A DNA stretch of 64,000 nt from Siphonodentalium dalli (Eukaryota > Mollusca > Scaphopoda > Gadilida > Siphonodentaliidae). This document shows positions 10,652 to 22,136 of the stretch, one piece after another. Made by a program: the position numbers and the translations under genes. The stretch spans positions 167,208,394 through 167,272,393 of the forward strand of contig CP136069.1 of the NCBI GenBank assembly GCA_032622095.1. The letters are read 5' to 3'. Numbering within the stretch: the stretch's first letter is position 1; each line of letters starts with the position of its first letter. The notes beneath the pieces are model-generated. The model did not search any database, was not told the origin of the DNA, and saw only the letters and a list, made by a program, of their open reading frames with translations.

Positions 10652-13178
10652 TTGAACAAGGGTCACATCGCTATAAATCTCGAGGAAGATCAGCAAACCG
10701 CTCAGGGAAAAGAGATGGACGCTTATACTCTGATGTCATACGATCGGGATACTATAATCGCGCTCCTGGACAAATCACAGGGGATTTTGTACCAATCAGA
10801 CAAACAAGTAGCTATCGTCGACCACAAAACGGACAAAACAATAGAGCAAACCGTGTTTTAGGACAAGGCTACTCTCGGGTCACAAGGATCAAACAAAACA
10901 GAATGTATCCAGCAAAGAACCAATATGCGGCATACATATAGATCCTAAAATAATAAACCTATCAAACAGAACACTGACTGAAGTCGAAATTAAGGTTCTT
11001 GAACGTGGCTTAAAATTCATCCCAACACCAAAAAAAGATACAAGAGAACTTGAAACAGATGTCTTGGAATTTGGTTGAAAATTACGACTTATTGAATACC
11101 GTAATGGAAAGGAATTAACATCAGATGGATCATTAGTTCGTAATAAATCAAACAGAACACCGCCAAAAGGACGTGACCCTCATCTAGATGAGTACATAGA
11201 AACATTGGCTAAAATTCCGCCCACGGAAATAACTGTGAAGCAAAATATCTCAAAAAGAGAAAACGATTCTTTAAAATGCTTACAACAGGACAAACCCATC
11301 ATAATCAAGGAGGCGGATAAAGGGGGAGCCATAGTCATCATGAACACAATATATTATCAACATCTAATAGAAGAATTACTCCAAAACAAAGAATCCTACG
11401 TAGAAAATAATGAAAATATCGACAAACGAACGATTAAAAAAATAAAGAATCTTCTAAGAACATTTCCAAATTGTACAACAGAAAAAGAAAGAGACTATCT
11501 CATAAATTTTGACTACCACAGCAGTAACATATACGGTCTTCCAAAAATACGCAAGAGTAAACAAATACAAGAAGCCATCAAACTTCAGAACAACTGCTAT
11601 GTCAAAATGGAAGAACCGACAGATCTCAAATTACGACCCATAATCGCTGGGTCATCGTGCCCAACAAATCGTTTGAGTAACTTTGTAGACATTATCCTCA
11701 AACCCCTCTGTGGAAAAATACCGAGCTTCCTCAGAGATGACATGGACTTTATCCGTCAATTACCACGTGAAATAAAAGAAGGGTCGATACTAGTGAGCTG
11801 TGATGTTACAAATTTATATTCATGCATCCCCCATTCACTTGGAAAGGACGCACTTATATTTTGGATGAAGGAACATAATGACATACTGGACCGTCGCTTC
11901 AGTGAGGATTTTATTCTAAACGCAGTGAACATCGTTTTTGAACATAATAATTTTTTCTTTGATGAGCGATATTTCCTCCAAGTTAAAGGTACTGCTATGG
12001 GTTCAAAAATGGCCCCAACCTTCTCAAATTTACTGATGGGATATCTCGAACACCAACTGTATATACACGCTAAGGAAACTTTCCCGACTAACATCAGTGA
12101 CCATATTATCCACACCTGGAAAAGATATCTGGATGACTGCTTTATTATTTGGGAAGAATCTGAAGAGACCCTCAACCAGTTCCTCTCACTTTTGAATTCA
12201 CTTCATCCATCAATCAAATTTACATCAGAACGGAGCCGTGAGAAATTGCCCTTTCTAGATGTACTTGTTTTGGCTGACAAAAACAAATTACAAACGGATA
12301 TATTCTACAAAATAACAGATACACATCAATATCTAGACTTCCGTTCGTGTCACCCGTCGCATACCAAGCGCAACATTCCTTACTGTCTTGCAAGACGGAT
12401 ATGCACAATTGTAAGCCAAAACAAGCAACGTGATCACAGACTCTCTGAACTAAATGTTTTTCTAAAAAAAAATAATTATCCGCAGAAACTAATACAAGAT
12501 GGCATAAAACGCACTAGAGCCATTCCAATCGCGGAGCTACGCACAGAGAGGTCACCAGAACCAAAGCAAGACCCAATTCCGATGATTTCCACACATAACC
12601 CTCACCATCCTAATATGGCTACAGTTGCAAAACAGCTCTTCTCCATCATACAGAAAAGTGAAAAAATGAATTCTATAATAAAATCAGATGACATTCTACC
12701 TAGCAAACGCCAACCGACAAATCTGAAAAATATATTGACGAAAGCAAAGTTCACAACTGATGGGATTCCAAACCACATAGTCAGTAAATGTCGTGACAAA
12801 CGGTATGGCACATGCAATTACCTTCACACTGGAGGGTCACTGACATTAAAAAATGGAATGACAATCTATCCGAATATATCTATGGACTGTAACTCGGAAG
12901 ATATTATATATTGTATTGTCTGGCATGGATGTTCGGAAAGTTATATCGGAGAAACAGGCAATAAATTACTAGAAAGAACGCGGATCCATAGACAACAGAT
13001 AAAGCAACCAGAATATCGCAAAATTGCACTGAGTGAACATTTGGATGAATGTGGAAAGAATGAATATTCGATCTTCCCATTCCAAAAACTGTTCTCAGCA
13101 AACAGAATACGCCGAACCCGGAAGGAAGATTTCTACATTGATCACTTCCGAAGCAAGCTAAATGCGTCCAGGAAATGA
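10652..13178 (+). pseudogene. Penelope-like retroelement ORF: reverse transcriptase plus GIY-YIG endonuclease
   Basis: An open frame of 657 codons (11205-13178) carries the Penelope signature. ADKGGAIVIM lies near residues 36-45, the catalytic Asp of SCDVTNLYS at 200, KGTAMGSKMAPTFSN from 261, YLDD at 308-311, and the LPFLDVLV and HPSH blocks follow. A C-terminal GIY-YIG endonuclease follows (IYCI at about 568, YIGET from 580, RTRIHRQQI after it), with the Cys-rich linker typical of PLEs. The reading frame continues upstream of the ATG without interruption to a single TGA at 11076, in FG-stop-KLRLIEY, where an Arg CGA is expected. Beyond it the frame goes back to about 10845, and then, after a probable frameshift, into a 69-codon frame starting at 10652. 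The element is therefore nearly complete but broken near its N-terminus. It lies within intron 2 of the PAN-CTLD gene, in opposite orientation. Confidence 0.93.
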
Positions 13179-13235
13179 CGTTGTGTGAAGCTGAGTTATC
13201 TCCCTTGACACTATGACGTCATAATTCAATTTATC

Positions 13236-13275
13236 GTCTATTGAAAAGTGGCAATGCCACGAAAGGCCTATAGAC
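13236..13275 (+). ncRNA. Hammerhead-ribozyme-like motif just downstream of the PLE ORF
   Basis: Every stem of a minimal hammerhead is present with the correct spacing: stem I GTCTA/TAGAC (5 bp), a seven-base core TTGAAAA, stem II GTGGC/GCCAC with loop AAT, then GAAA, then the palindrome AGGCCT forming a minimal stem III, with A at the cleavage-site position. The core differs from CUGANGA at two places only, position 3 (C to U) and position 8 (G to A). These are the two bases that pair with each other in hammerhead crystal structures. It begins 58 nt after the PLE stop codon. Ribozyme activity is not shown. Confidence 0.5.
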
Positions 13276-13332
13276 ATTTTATTTAAATTAATTAATTTCC
13301 CATAGACATGTCTTATGTTATTCTTGGACAAT

Positions 13333-13355
13333 ATATATATATATATATATATATT
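13333..13355. repeat. (TA)n microsatellite
   Basis: About 23 bp of alternating TA. Confidence 0.9.
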
Positions 13356-13369
13356 ATACGGTACCGTTG

Positions 13370-14220
13370 ACCTCATATGTCTTAAAAGGGCACTAATTAT
13401 TAACTTATATATAATTTTGCTATAGGCGACCAAACGGCTAGACCATCGGAGCTAAACAGTTGTACACATACGTCAATTGACCCGGGCAGTGTCATGTGAT
13501 TGGTGCCGTTGACATCAGATGTCTTAAAAGGCCACTAATTATTATTCTGATTTATATTTTGATTATAGGCTGGACCATCGGAACTGAAAATGTGTACACA
13601 GAGGTCAGTGGACACGGGGAGCGTCCAGTTGTCTTAAAAGCACAATCATAATTAATCTAACTAACTAGTTACTTATATACCCAAAATGGTTGGCATCTGG
13701 CCGTTGAAAATTGATTCACGGGGTAAATTGATCCGATGAGAGTATTAGGATAGGTCGAGTTAACTAATAAACAATTTTAATCAAAAGTTTAAGCATACAC
13801 CCAAAATAGTTTGACAGATGGTCGCCGTAAATTGGCAAGCAGTGTGAAATTGATCCAGGGGAATACCAATGGATAGGTGCTTTTCACCCTAAAGGGGAAA
13901 TTAAAAATTGTTTTCTCATATATGAACAATATAAAGAATTAATACATTTAATATATTAACATAGATGATAAATGAAGAGCGTTTATTATCCGCTCAGGCG
14001 ATACGTGGGCAACTTGGCACATTGAGGTAGTTTGATACTGGGGAGCGTCATGGTGCAGGTGCCGTTGACATCATGTGACTTAAAAAGTTACTAAAATTAG
14101 TAGTAAAGAGCGTTTATTATAAACTTAAAGGATAGAAGTAACTTTCTTAGGCGATTGGCATGCAATATGTGATGTTTACCTCGGGTGAATCATAATTAAT
14201 TTAAAAGACTTGAAGGGGCA
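13370..14220 (+). repeat. Tandemly arranged relatives of the 47.6-kb foldback element
   Basis: Units of about 137 bp or less recur. Each has 'gttgac-tca-atgtctta', 'aa-g-cactaattatta', 'aggctggaccatcgga-ct' and 'acacggggagcgt'-like words (for example 13370 and 13507), and they become more degenerate to the right. The same vocabulary, including 'gatgccgttgac' and 'aaagagcgtttattat', is found inside the TTAA-flanked element at 47604-48605. Confidence 0.6.
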
Positions 14221-14419
14221 CTCATAACTTACTCATTATTTGCCCTAGCAACACCAGATACCCCAGCTATTATACTACAGATATCGGTTATATTATAGTA
14301 TGTGTATATCAGGAACTATTGATACTGTGATAAATCCGTGTAATAACTATATGTGTAATGGGAGACTTGGGATGTAACAAATTAATTGCATACATTTCCC
14401 AACAGTCCGGTTTAAGCCA

Positions 14420-14432
14420 CATATATATATAG

Positions 14433-14493
<61 letters not shown>
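14420..14493. repeat. (TA)n microsatellite
   Basis: About 70 bp of alternating TA with one GC interruption. Short TYR/ILE open frames over it are artefacts. Confidence 0.95.
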
Positions 14494-14495
<2 letters not shown>

Positions 14496-14524
14496 ATGTG
14501 ATTAAAAACACAAACACATCATTT

Positions 14525-14990
14525 GGCTTTAAAACTAGGCCTTTCAGGGCTTCAGAGTCGATCTTCATGTTCCGCCATTTTTTATTTTGTATTGTGACGT
14601 CACTTCCGGGAGGTTGGTATGTGACGCCATGATTAGATGATGGAGTTTAGTTTCGGATTCAAAAGCTTCCGGAATTTTTCTTCCTTTTGAAGTCTTTTGA
14701 ATTTGCTAACTTCAATCATTTTGTGTAATGTGAAAATCCGGAAGGATTTACCGCCACAGTCATCGAGATGTCCACTTAATGGAATCATCCGCAATGCCGG
14801 ATGTTTGATCTGCGAGCGGTGGATCCGTGTTCTTTCCACAAGGGAATTTCCCGTCTCTCCAACATAGAATTCCCTACACCCCGAAAATATTATAACATAA
14901 ATTAGATTTTGGGATTTGCAGTCCATGTGTTCATTATGGCGAACATCTTGTCCATTCTTTAATAGGAAGTGTGTCCCGGTTAACACACAG
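14525..14990 (-). pseudogene. Second Penelope-like element, GIY-YIG endonuclease fragment
   Basis: Minus-strand frame 14986-14633 encodes LIYVIIFSGCREFYVGETGN followed by an R-T-R-I-H-R block and EHL/GHLDDCG, the GIY-YIG endonuclease end of a PLE. It is clearly homologous to residues 545-655 of the element at 10.65-13.18 kb but from another subfamily. The 3' tail reaches 14525 and contains 'gaaaggcctag', shared with the other PLE tails here. It is cut at its 5' side at TGTTAACCGGGACACA. Confidence 0.85.
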
Positions 14991-15210
14991 CGGCATGTTG
15001 TCAGTAAAAACTGATCACTTACTACAGAGCAAGCGACAACCTTGGAATATTAAAAAGATCCTAACACGAGCCAAATTTGGCAGTGGTGAAAAACGAGATA
15101 AAGAAATCACCAAATGTGGCGACCCCAGATGCGGGAAATGTTGTTGTATGTTAACCGGGACACAGAAGCCCTGAAGCCGTGAAAGGCCTAGTTTATATAC
15201 CACTATACGT
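14991..15210 (+). pseudogene. Second Penelope-like element, linker fragment in opposite orientation with internal deletion
   Basis: The plus strand encodes LLQSKRQPWNIKKILTRAKF and a CGDPRCGKCCC cluster ending MLTGT. This is the linker that should directly precede the endonuclease found on the opposite strand just to the left. After TGTTAACCGGGACACA it jumps straight to the PLE 3' tail ('gccgtgaaaggcctag'), so the endonuclease is deleted. The two fragments sit head to head and share the 16-bp sequence at the break. Confidence 0.8.
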
Positions 15211-15264
15211 TTGAACTTTCTACTATTCAATATATATATGTGCATTTATATATACAACAAATAC

Positions 15265-15459
15265 CTATCATATTGGTTTCCATGAAAGTTTTCAGTTCCA
15301 TCCACATATTTTCATTTTCCACAGCCACCAGGTGTCCCCCGTGTTCTTGGCAGGTTGTTTTAGCATCTGCATGGTTCATCAGTTCTGTTGTTGGTTGCAT
15401 CATGTAGAATAGGGACCCAGGCACCCCGTACACACCATAACCGATGTAAACTGGCGATT
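15265..15459 (-). CDS. Secreted PAN-CTLD protein, exon 2 (N-terminal half of the C-type-lectin domain)
   Basis: The acceptor 'ttaatttccag' precedes AATCGCC; the donor is ATAG|GTATTT. The exon is 195 nt, phase 1 at both ends, and encodes residues 98-162. It starts ESPVYIGYGVYGVPGSLFYM. After a helix it reads DAKTTCQEHGGHLVAVEN, the canonical first helix of a CTLD. Cys134 is the partner of the last domain Cys (229) in exon 3. Joining it to exon 3 restores ETNMIDQMWIDG, a normal progression through the domain. It lies 16.4 kb from exon 1 and 6.7 kb from exon 3, next to a rearranged PLE. Confidence 0.85.
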
Positions 15460-15550
15460 CTGGAAATTAAACGGAAACATGGAATGTAACTATATGGTCG
15501 TCGGGTAGTTAGATCCAGAAGAAAATTGCAAAGTGTGCGAACTGGTTTCG

Positions 15551-15710
15551 CACAAAAAACTCTTCAGTGGTATTTGGTTCCTTACTGTGGATCGTTTTGG
15601 CCTAATGTCCCTGCAAAATCCGCTAAAATCCGCTTTTGGAGATAGTCCAGGAATATTAGACCAAACAGATCCAAAGTAAGGAACACATACCACTGAAGAG
15701 TTTTTTTGTG
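15551..15710. mobile_element. Hairpin MITE, ~65-bp arms
   Basis: Left arm begins CACAAAAAACTCTTCAGTGG and right arm ends with its inverse; the match continues through 'ttccttact-tggat'. No coding content. No clear target duplication found. Confidence 0.65.
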
Positions 15711-16094
15711 TCTGCTGATGCGACATAACATATACTAAAAGACCCATAACATGAGATGTAAGTATTTTGAGTTATGCGACATTTTTGGTATCCGCATGAT
15801 TTCACAAAGATTAAGGCACAAAGTTGCGAAGACTCGTGGAATATAAGCTTCCTTTTAGTACAGGTCACATATCTAGTACTTTATGGTGTTAGGCATTACA
15901 TATATATGTGGTTATATAAACCTACATTTTCATGCAGAAAAGGGTCCCAGATGAATATCGGAAGAAAAAAATAATTAAACATTTTACTTTTCAGACTGTA
16001 TTTTCAATTAATCCAGTCTTCAATGACTTGCGGTACATGCAGTAAACGTCTTTTCAGCCTTTGTTTAGTTTTAAAACTACTTTGGTCTTGTCGG
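15711..16094. other. No recognisable feature (within intron 1)
   Basis: AT-rich intronic sequence of the PAN-CTLD gene. Confidence 0.4.
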
Positions 16095-16378
16095 CACACA
16101 TCAATATAATACAGAACATATTTTGTCCAATATTTGTACTCAGGATATCCAAAGAACTAACCCTGCCCCCAAAATTCAGCCCTATTTTCTGACATTTTGT
16201 CCCCTAATTGAAATTTACTTTAATATATCTACATGGCACACATCAATATAATACAGAACATATTTTGTCCAATATTTGTACTCAGGATATCCAAAGAACT
16301 AACCCTGCCCCCAAAATTCAGCCCTATTTTCTGACATTTTGTCCACTAATTGAAATTTACTTTAATATATCTACATGG
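16095..16378 (+). repeat. Near-identical 142-bp tandem duplication
   Basis: 16095-16236 and 16237-16378 are the same sequence except for one base (cccctaatt versus ccactaatt). Either very recent or an assembly artefact. Confidence 0.92.
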
Positions 16379-17640
16379 TAATCACATACATACATCACTT
16401 CTATTATTTTCTAGAAAAGTCTAGAATCAGATTGATCTTGGAGCATCTTGTCCCCAAAGCCAACAATTTCAGAATGGTACCGAATATAAGATACTTCTTT
16501 CCATGCCAGGTTTTCATAGTGTGAATGTGTGGTTTAATCATCAACAAGACATATATAACGATCAATTGATATCCACACAATACTGAATGTATAGACCCTC
16601 ATATTTATAAAAGAAAACGATATACTAATATATTTCTCCCGATCATAGTGAAGGTGGTGCTCATATCTCGCTGAATGTCTTCCTTCCATCGATCGAATGC
16701 GTCCAGGGAGCTCACAAAGTAATATTGACCCATAAACTAATTACTTATGTTAGTGTATGACATCAGCTTTATCTCTCCAAAATTTCTCTCCCCAAAAAGA
16801 GGGTGGATGAACTTAATGATACATAACAAAATCTGTTTGAAAGAAGCCAATGCCATCGACCCCCACAGCTTCAACGTATGTTTGTATAAACCATATCTGC
16901 CATATAACACAGACACTATATCAACCTAGTTATGAAGGATAGTTTATAGCCTGAATCAGTGCATATAATTTATCAAAACTCGAGTAGTCACTCTACCTAC
17001 ATACACACAGTAGGTATCACAACATAGAAATAGTCGAACTTTCTTTAATTATGTTCAATTAAGAACATAGGAGGCTCAAATTAGCTGACACCAGATTTAT
17101 AACAACTATCAATGGAGAAGTGTGAACAATGTAATCGGAGATTCAAAATCGAAGAACAAATTCCCCATGTTGCTGTGACATCTTAAGTTTGCGATTGTGG
17201 TACTTGTGAATGTGTTTGAGCCACACTCGACATGACACGTATCAATTTCTTGCACAAACTATCACTGCGAGCACCTGTAGAATTCCGAACCAAAGAAGCA
17301 CGTTGCTTCTTAATCCGGCCAACATATTGCTTTTGCGTTACCAATTACTTCGTCACCGATAAGATTGTACTTAAAATATCAACCTTAAACATTGTCACTC
17401 ATACAACAAACATGATATGTTTTCATATCCTACAATTTACAACCAAATTTCAGTTTTCAAATGTTGTAAACTATTCAACAAGCCAAGGACCTTGACTCGA
17501 TTGATTAATTTGCAGGTTTGAAGGATTGGTATTGGTAAAATATGCTAATCTTTACTATGTTTGCTACCTTGAAAATGTTGCACTAGTGCATTCACAATAA
17601 GCAACTGGACAAATTTATTTTGAAATTTATGTATATACAA
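16379..17640. other. No recognisable feature (within intron 1)
   Basis: Intronic AT-rich sequence. Short open frames at 16747 and 17232 lack recognisable motifs. Confidence 0.4.
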
Positions 17641-17644
17641 GTGG

Positions 17645-18790
17645 GCGCAAAGTACATTTACATATGATCATATTATTCCTCGTATCACGGAGAATAATAT
17701 ATCAATTTGGTCGAAATCTGCACTAAAAATAGCCCCTCCCCTAACACCAACAAAGTCACTTTAGAAAATTGTAACCCCCACTATTATCTTACTCGTAAAA
17801 AGTTACACCTGTTAGACCGCATTGGTGCCATCTCGATTGTACCCTTAAAGTTATATATAGAACACAGACAGATATTCGCAAATATTTGATTCATTGTATC
17901 ATTTGAAAAGAACGTGTATGAGTTTGATAGTAATTGCATTTAAACCACACGATTAGATTACTCGTATCACAGAGAAGAATATTTAACAATCAGGTGGAAA
18001 TCGGCGCTATACATATTGCTTATCAATGTTTGAGTCCCTCTGACCATCTGGGCACACCTGACTCGAATGGCCCGGCCCCACTTTTGACATCTTTAAACCA
18101 CACAATTAGACTCCTGATAGCATGGAGATTATTATTTGTAAGTTTGGTGCTAATCCGTGTCTAAACAAATTTTTATTGCCCATCCCACCACAACTCCATC
18201 TCTCACCAAAACAACAATACGACATCTTTAAAATCACACGATTAGATTCCTCATATCATGGATAAGAATGTATATCAATTTGGTGGAAATTGGCGCTAAA
18301 AATAGTGTGTAACAATTTTGGTGCCCCTCTCCCTTTCAGTGCACTCCTGGCTCGAATGACGCACTTTTGACAGCTTTAAGCCACACAATTAGACACCTCA
18401 TACCATGGGGATGATTTTGTATAAGTTTGGTGGCAATTGGCGACTAAACCAATTATTATCAGATTTAGTACCCAACCCCGAAAATCTCTTATCCAAACGA
18501 CACCAATTTGGCGCCTTTCCCCTTCCGGGCATCCCTGACTCGAACGGCGCGACTATTGACATATTTAAACCACACAATTAGATTCCTTATATCATGAGGA
18601 TGATTTTATATATTATTTTTTTTGGCCATTCCCCTTTTCTGCCTCGGCAGAAAATTCTAACCCACACCATTATCTTTCTCGTCAAAAGTTACACCTGTTA
18701 GACCCCTTTTGTGCCATCTAGGTGATCCCCTGTGAATTTCTATAGAACACAGACAGACAGACATTCGCAAATATAAATATTGATCAAAGA
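17645..18790 (-). mobile_element. Truncated Helitron copies (5'-end fragments in tandem)
   Basis: Made of the same ~150-bp internal unit as the full Helitrons, with words such as 'caatttggtggaaat' and 'ccacacgattagac'. It contains two separate 5'-terminus-like blocks ('cagacagatattcgcaaatat' region at 17868-17886 and 'cagacattcgcaaatat' at 18755-18778). No CTAG 3' end is seen, so these are fragments arranged in tandem. Confidence 0.65.
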
Positions 18791-19094
18791 TCAATGTTTC
18801 ATTCTCGAATCCTTCACATGACATGAATGGTAAATGCGGGAAAAAGCTTCACCCAAAGTATGAACATTATTACGGTAACATTATCAAAACGTCACATTGT
18901 AGTTATGATTGTGGGGACTGTCTGAATTATATAATCGACTGTCAATATTCAGCATTAGCCATGGAGGAAAGGCGCAACAATGTTATGTGATTATATAGAA
19001 ACCATGGTCACCACCACACTCCATATATAAAACAACCAACCGTTCGTATGTGACTGAAAAGCACACACTATAGTAGATGTCTCTTTATTTATAA

Positions 19095-22077
19095 CTAGCA
19101 GGGTTACCCGGCGTTGCCCAGGTTAATGTATGCTGTGGATATTTGTTGGGAATAGAGAATGCTCTTGCTTAAAGTGTTATACGTTGGCTTACCTTGTCAA
19201 TTGTCATTCTGTTTATCGTGATTAATCCGTTCCACCAATTATGAAGTATTTATTTACAACTGCGTATACATTAGACGTTATAATATGATACATGAACATC
19301 ATAAACACATTAGTTCGATAAAAGATGATAATTGGGTTTTACATGTTGAGATGTATCAATCAATCTAGTGGGTTGGACTAAGATCTCGAGGACACCTGGC
19401 TATCATATCTCCATGAAGATACAGATGTTTCAAAGAAATTTCCAGGTGCTCATCTGTTCATGGTGCTATATATTGGCTAAATATTCTTAGTTTAAACGAA
19501 ATGTTGCTGCGCCCATATATCAGCTACATGTGCCAGGCACAGAGCGAGATTTTGAGTTGTTTATGTCAGTCGATGAGTCTGTTCTAAAACCCTTGTCAGA
19601 TGTCAATATTGGTAGGATCCTGAAAAGTCTTGTGCTACTAACTGCATTTTCTTGTATATCAGAAGAAACTATATTTGACTGCACACTGTGACCACTATTT
19701 TTGAACAGGCCTTCCATATCTCTTGACAAATTGTAATTTTTGTGGAAACCGTATTGAATGGAACAGACTAAATTTTGTTATTATATATATGCAATCCTCT
19801 GACGGTTCGAGGTCTCTCAGTTTGCACGAATATATGTATCTCTTCAATAGAATGATAAATATACGTTTAATGCTTCTTCTAGTTATCTCTTTTTGCTAGC
19901 TCATTGTGTGAATGCCTTGATTGCCATTCCCATATAAATATGACTGTTAAGAAGATATAATTGTGACTTATGTGGGTCACCATATGTCGGGATTGTGAAA
20001 TGTGAACGCCCAACTACTTAAAATGATATGGAGATGGCCTAGTGACTGTATATAACTTATATGTGGATATAGGCGAATAGCAATCTTATCAATGATAGTG
20101 CATATCCGCTCGCCATCCGTGACGCAAACGACACTAAATGTGATTTAATTCATGGTATATCATTAGAGAAAAACGTGTATGAATTTGGTGGAATTTGGTT
20201 TATTAAATCAATTGTTGATGCAACGCTGACTCGAACAACGCCATTATACGAAGGTGATTATGTATTCGTTTGGTGGAAATCAGCGACAAAACTATTTCAC
20301 CATATTTTTTAAATTTCCCCTCCCACCAACAGCGTCATTTTAGAAAATTTTAACCCGCACCATTATCTTCCTTGTAAAAAGTTACCCCTCTTAGAACGCG
20401 TTAGTGCCATCTCGATTGTACCGCGTGAAGTTATATATAGAACGCACACAGACAGACAAATAGACAGACAGACAGCACGATTTTATTTATTGTATAATTT
20501 GAGAAGAACGTGTCTGAATTTGATGGTAATTGGTACTAAAAATATTTTGTATCAGTTTTGGTGACCCTCCCGTCCCTATTTCGGACTCAAGCTGCACACA
20601 ATAAGACTCATTAGAGATTAGAGATGCATATATGTGAAATTGGTGAAAATTGGCGAGTATACATATTCGTATCAAATTTAAGGTCCCCATATCTCTCACC
20701 CATAGGGCACCAATTTGGTATATCTAAACCACACGATAAGATTCCTCGTATCACGGAGAAGAATATGTATCAATCTGGTGGAAATCGGCACTAAACATGT
20801 AGATATAATTTTTTGTGTCCCTCTCATCTGTATACACCACTGACTCGAATGGCCCCATTTGTTACATCCTTAAACCACACGATTACACTCCTGATATCAT
20901 GGAGATGATTGTTTATAAGTTTGGTGATAATCGGCAACTAAACAATTTTTTTTCTTCAAATTTGGTGCCAATCCCTCCCCTCTCCATCTCTCACCCAAAC
21001 AGCACCACTATGGCGTCTTTAAATCACGATTAGACTCCTCGTATCATGGATAAGAACGTGTATCAATTTGGTGGAAATTGGAGCTAAAAAAATTGTGCAT
21101 CAATTTTGGTGCCCCTGTCCCTTTCAATGCAACCCTGACTCGAATGAGGCCACACTTGACAGATAAAAGCCACACAATTAGACTCCTCATACCATGGGGA
21201 TGATTTTGTATAAGTGTGGTGGCAATCGGCGACTTATTATCAAATTTAGTGCTCACCCCTCCCAATCTCTCATCCAAAAACAACAATTTGGCGTTGTTAA
21301 ATCGCACTATTAGATTCCTTGTATCATGAAGAAGAATATATATCAATTTGGTGGAAATCGGCGCTAAAATTAGTTTTTATCAATTTTGGTGCCCCTCTCC
21401 CTGACTCAAACGACGCCACTTTTGACATATTTAAACCACACCGTTGGATTCTTCATATTATGGGGATGATTATATATAAGTTTCGTGGCAATCGGCGACA
21501 GAAAAATAATCTGCCCCCCCCCCCCCCTTCCGGGCACCCCTGACGCGAACGGCGCGACTTTTGCCATATTTAAACCACGCCATTAGATTCCTCATATTAT
21601 GGGGATGATTATATATAAGTTTGGTGGCAATCGCCGACAAATTTTTTTTTCTGCCCCTCCCTCTTTTCTGCCCCTGACAACAACGGCGTTACTTTAGAAA
21701 ATTCTAACCCCGACCATTATCTTTCTCGTAAAAAGCTACTCCTAATAGACCCCTTTGGCATCATCTAGATGGTCCCTGTGAATTTCTATAGAACACAGAC
21801 ATACAGACAGACAGACAGACAGACAGACATTCGCAAATATAGATATAGATATTTAAACCACGCCATTAGATTCCTCATATTATGGGGATGATTATATATA
21901 AGTTTGGTGGCAATCGGCGACAAATCTTTTTTCTGCCCCTCCCTCTTTTCTGCCCCTGACAACAACGGCGTCACTTTATAAAATTCTAACCCCGACCATT
22001 ATCTTTCTCGTAAAAAGCTACTCCTAATAGACCCCTTTGGCATCATCTAGATGGTCCCCTGTGAATTTCTATAGAAC

Positions 22078-22116
<39 letters not shown>

Positions 22117-22136
22117 TTCGCAAATATAGATATAGA
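19095..22136 (-). mobile_element. Non-autonomous Helitron, copy A
   Basis: On the minus strand it begins TCTATATCTATATTTGCG, preceded by A, and ends with a hairpin (CCTGG-GCAACG-CCGGG), eight bases and CTAG, followed by T. These are the Helitron hallmarks: 5' TC, 3' hairpin plus CTAG, insertion between A and T, no target duplication. The interior consists of ~150-bp repeated units and a (CAGA)n tract; no Rep/helicase is encoded. Copy B (55827-58673) is the same element in opposite orientation. Copy A carries an extra tandem duplication of its 5' terminal ~290 bp, with a second TC...TTTGCG terminus at about 21848. Confidence 0.8.

Noticed and set aside
14309-14568. Tyr/Ile-repeat open frames
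   Set aside because: Direct product of the (TA)n microsatellite.
15227-15264. Extension GICCIYKCTYIY after the CTLD half-domain
   Set aside because: Read-through past the ATAG|GTATTT donor into intron 2.
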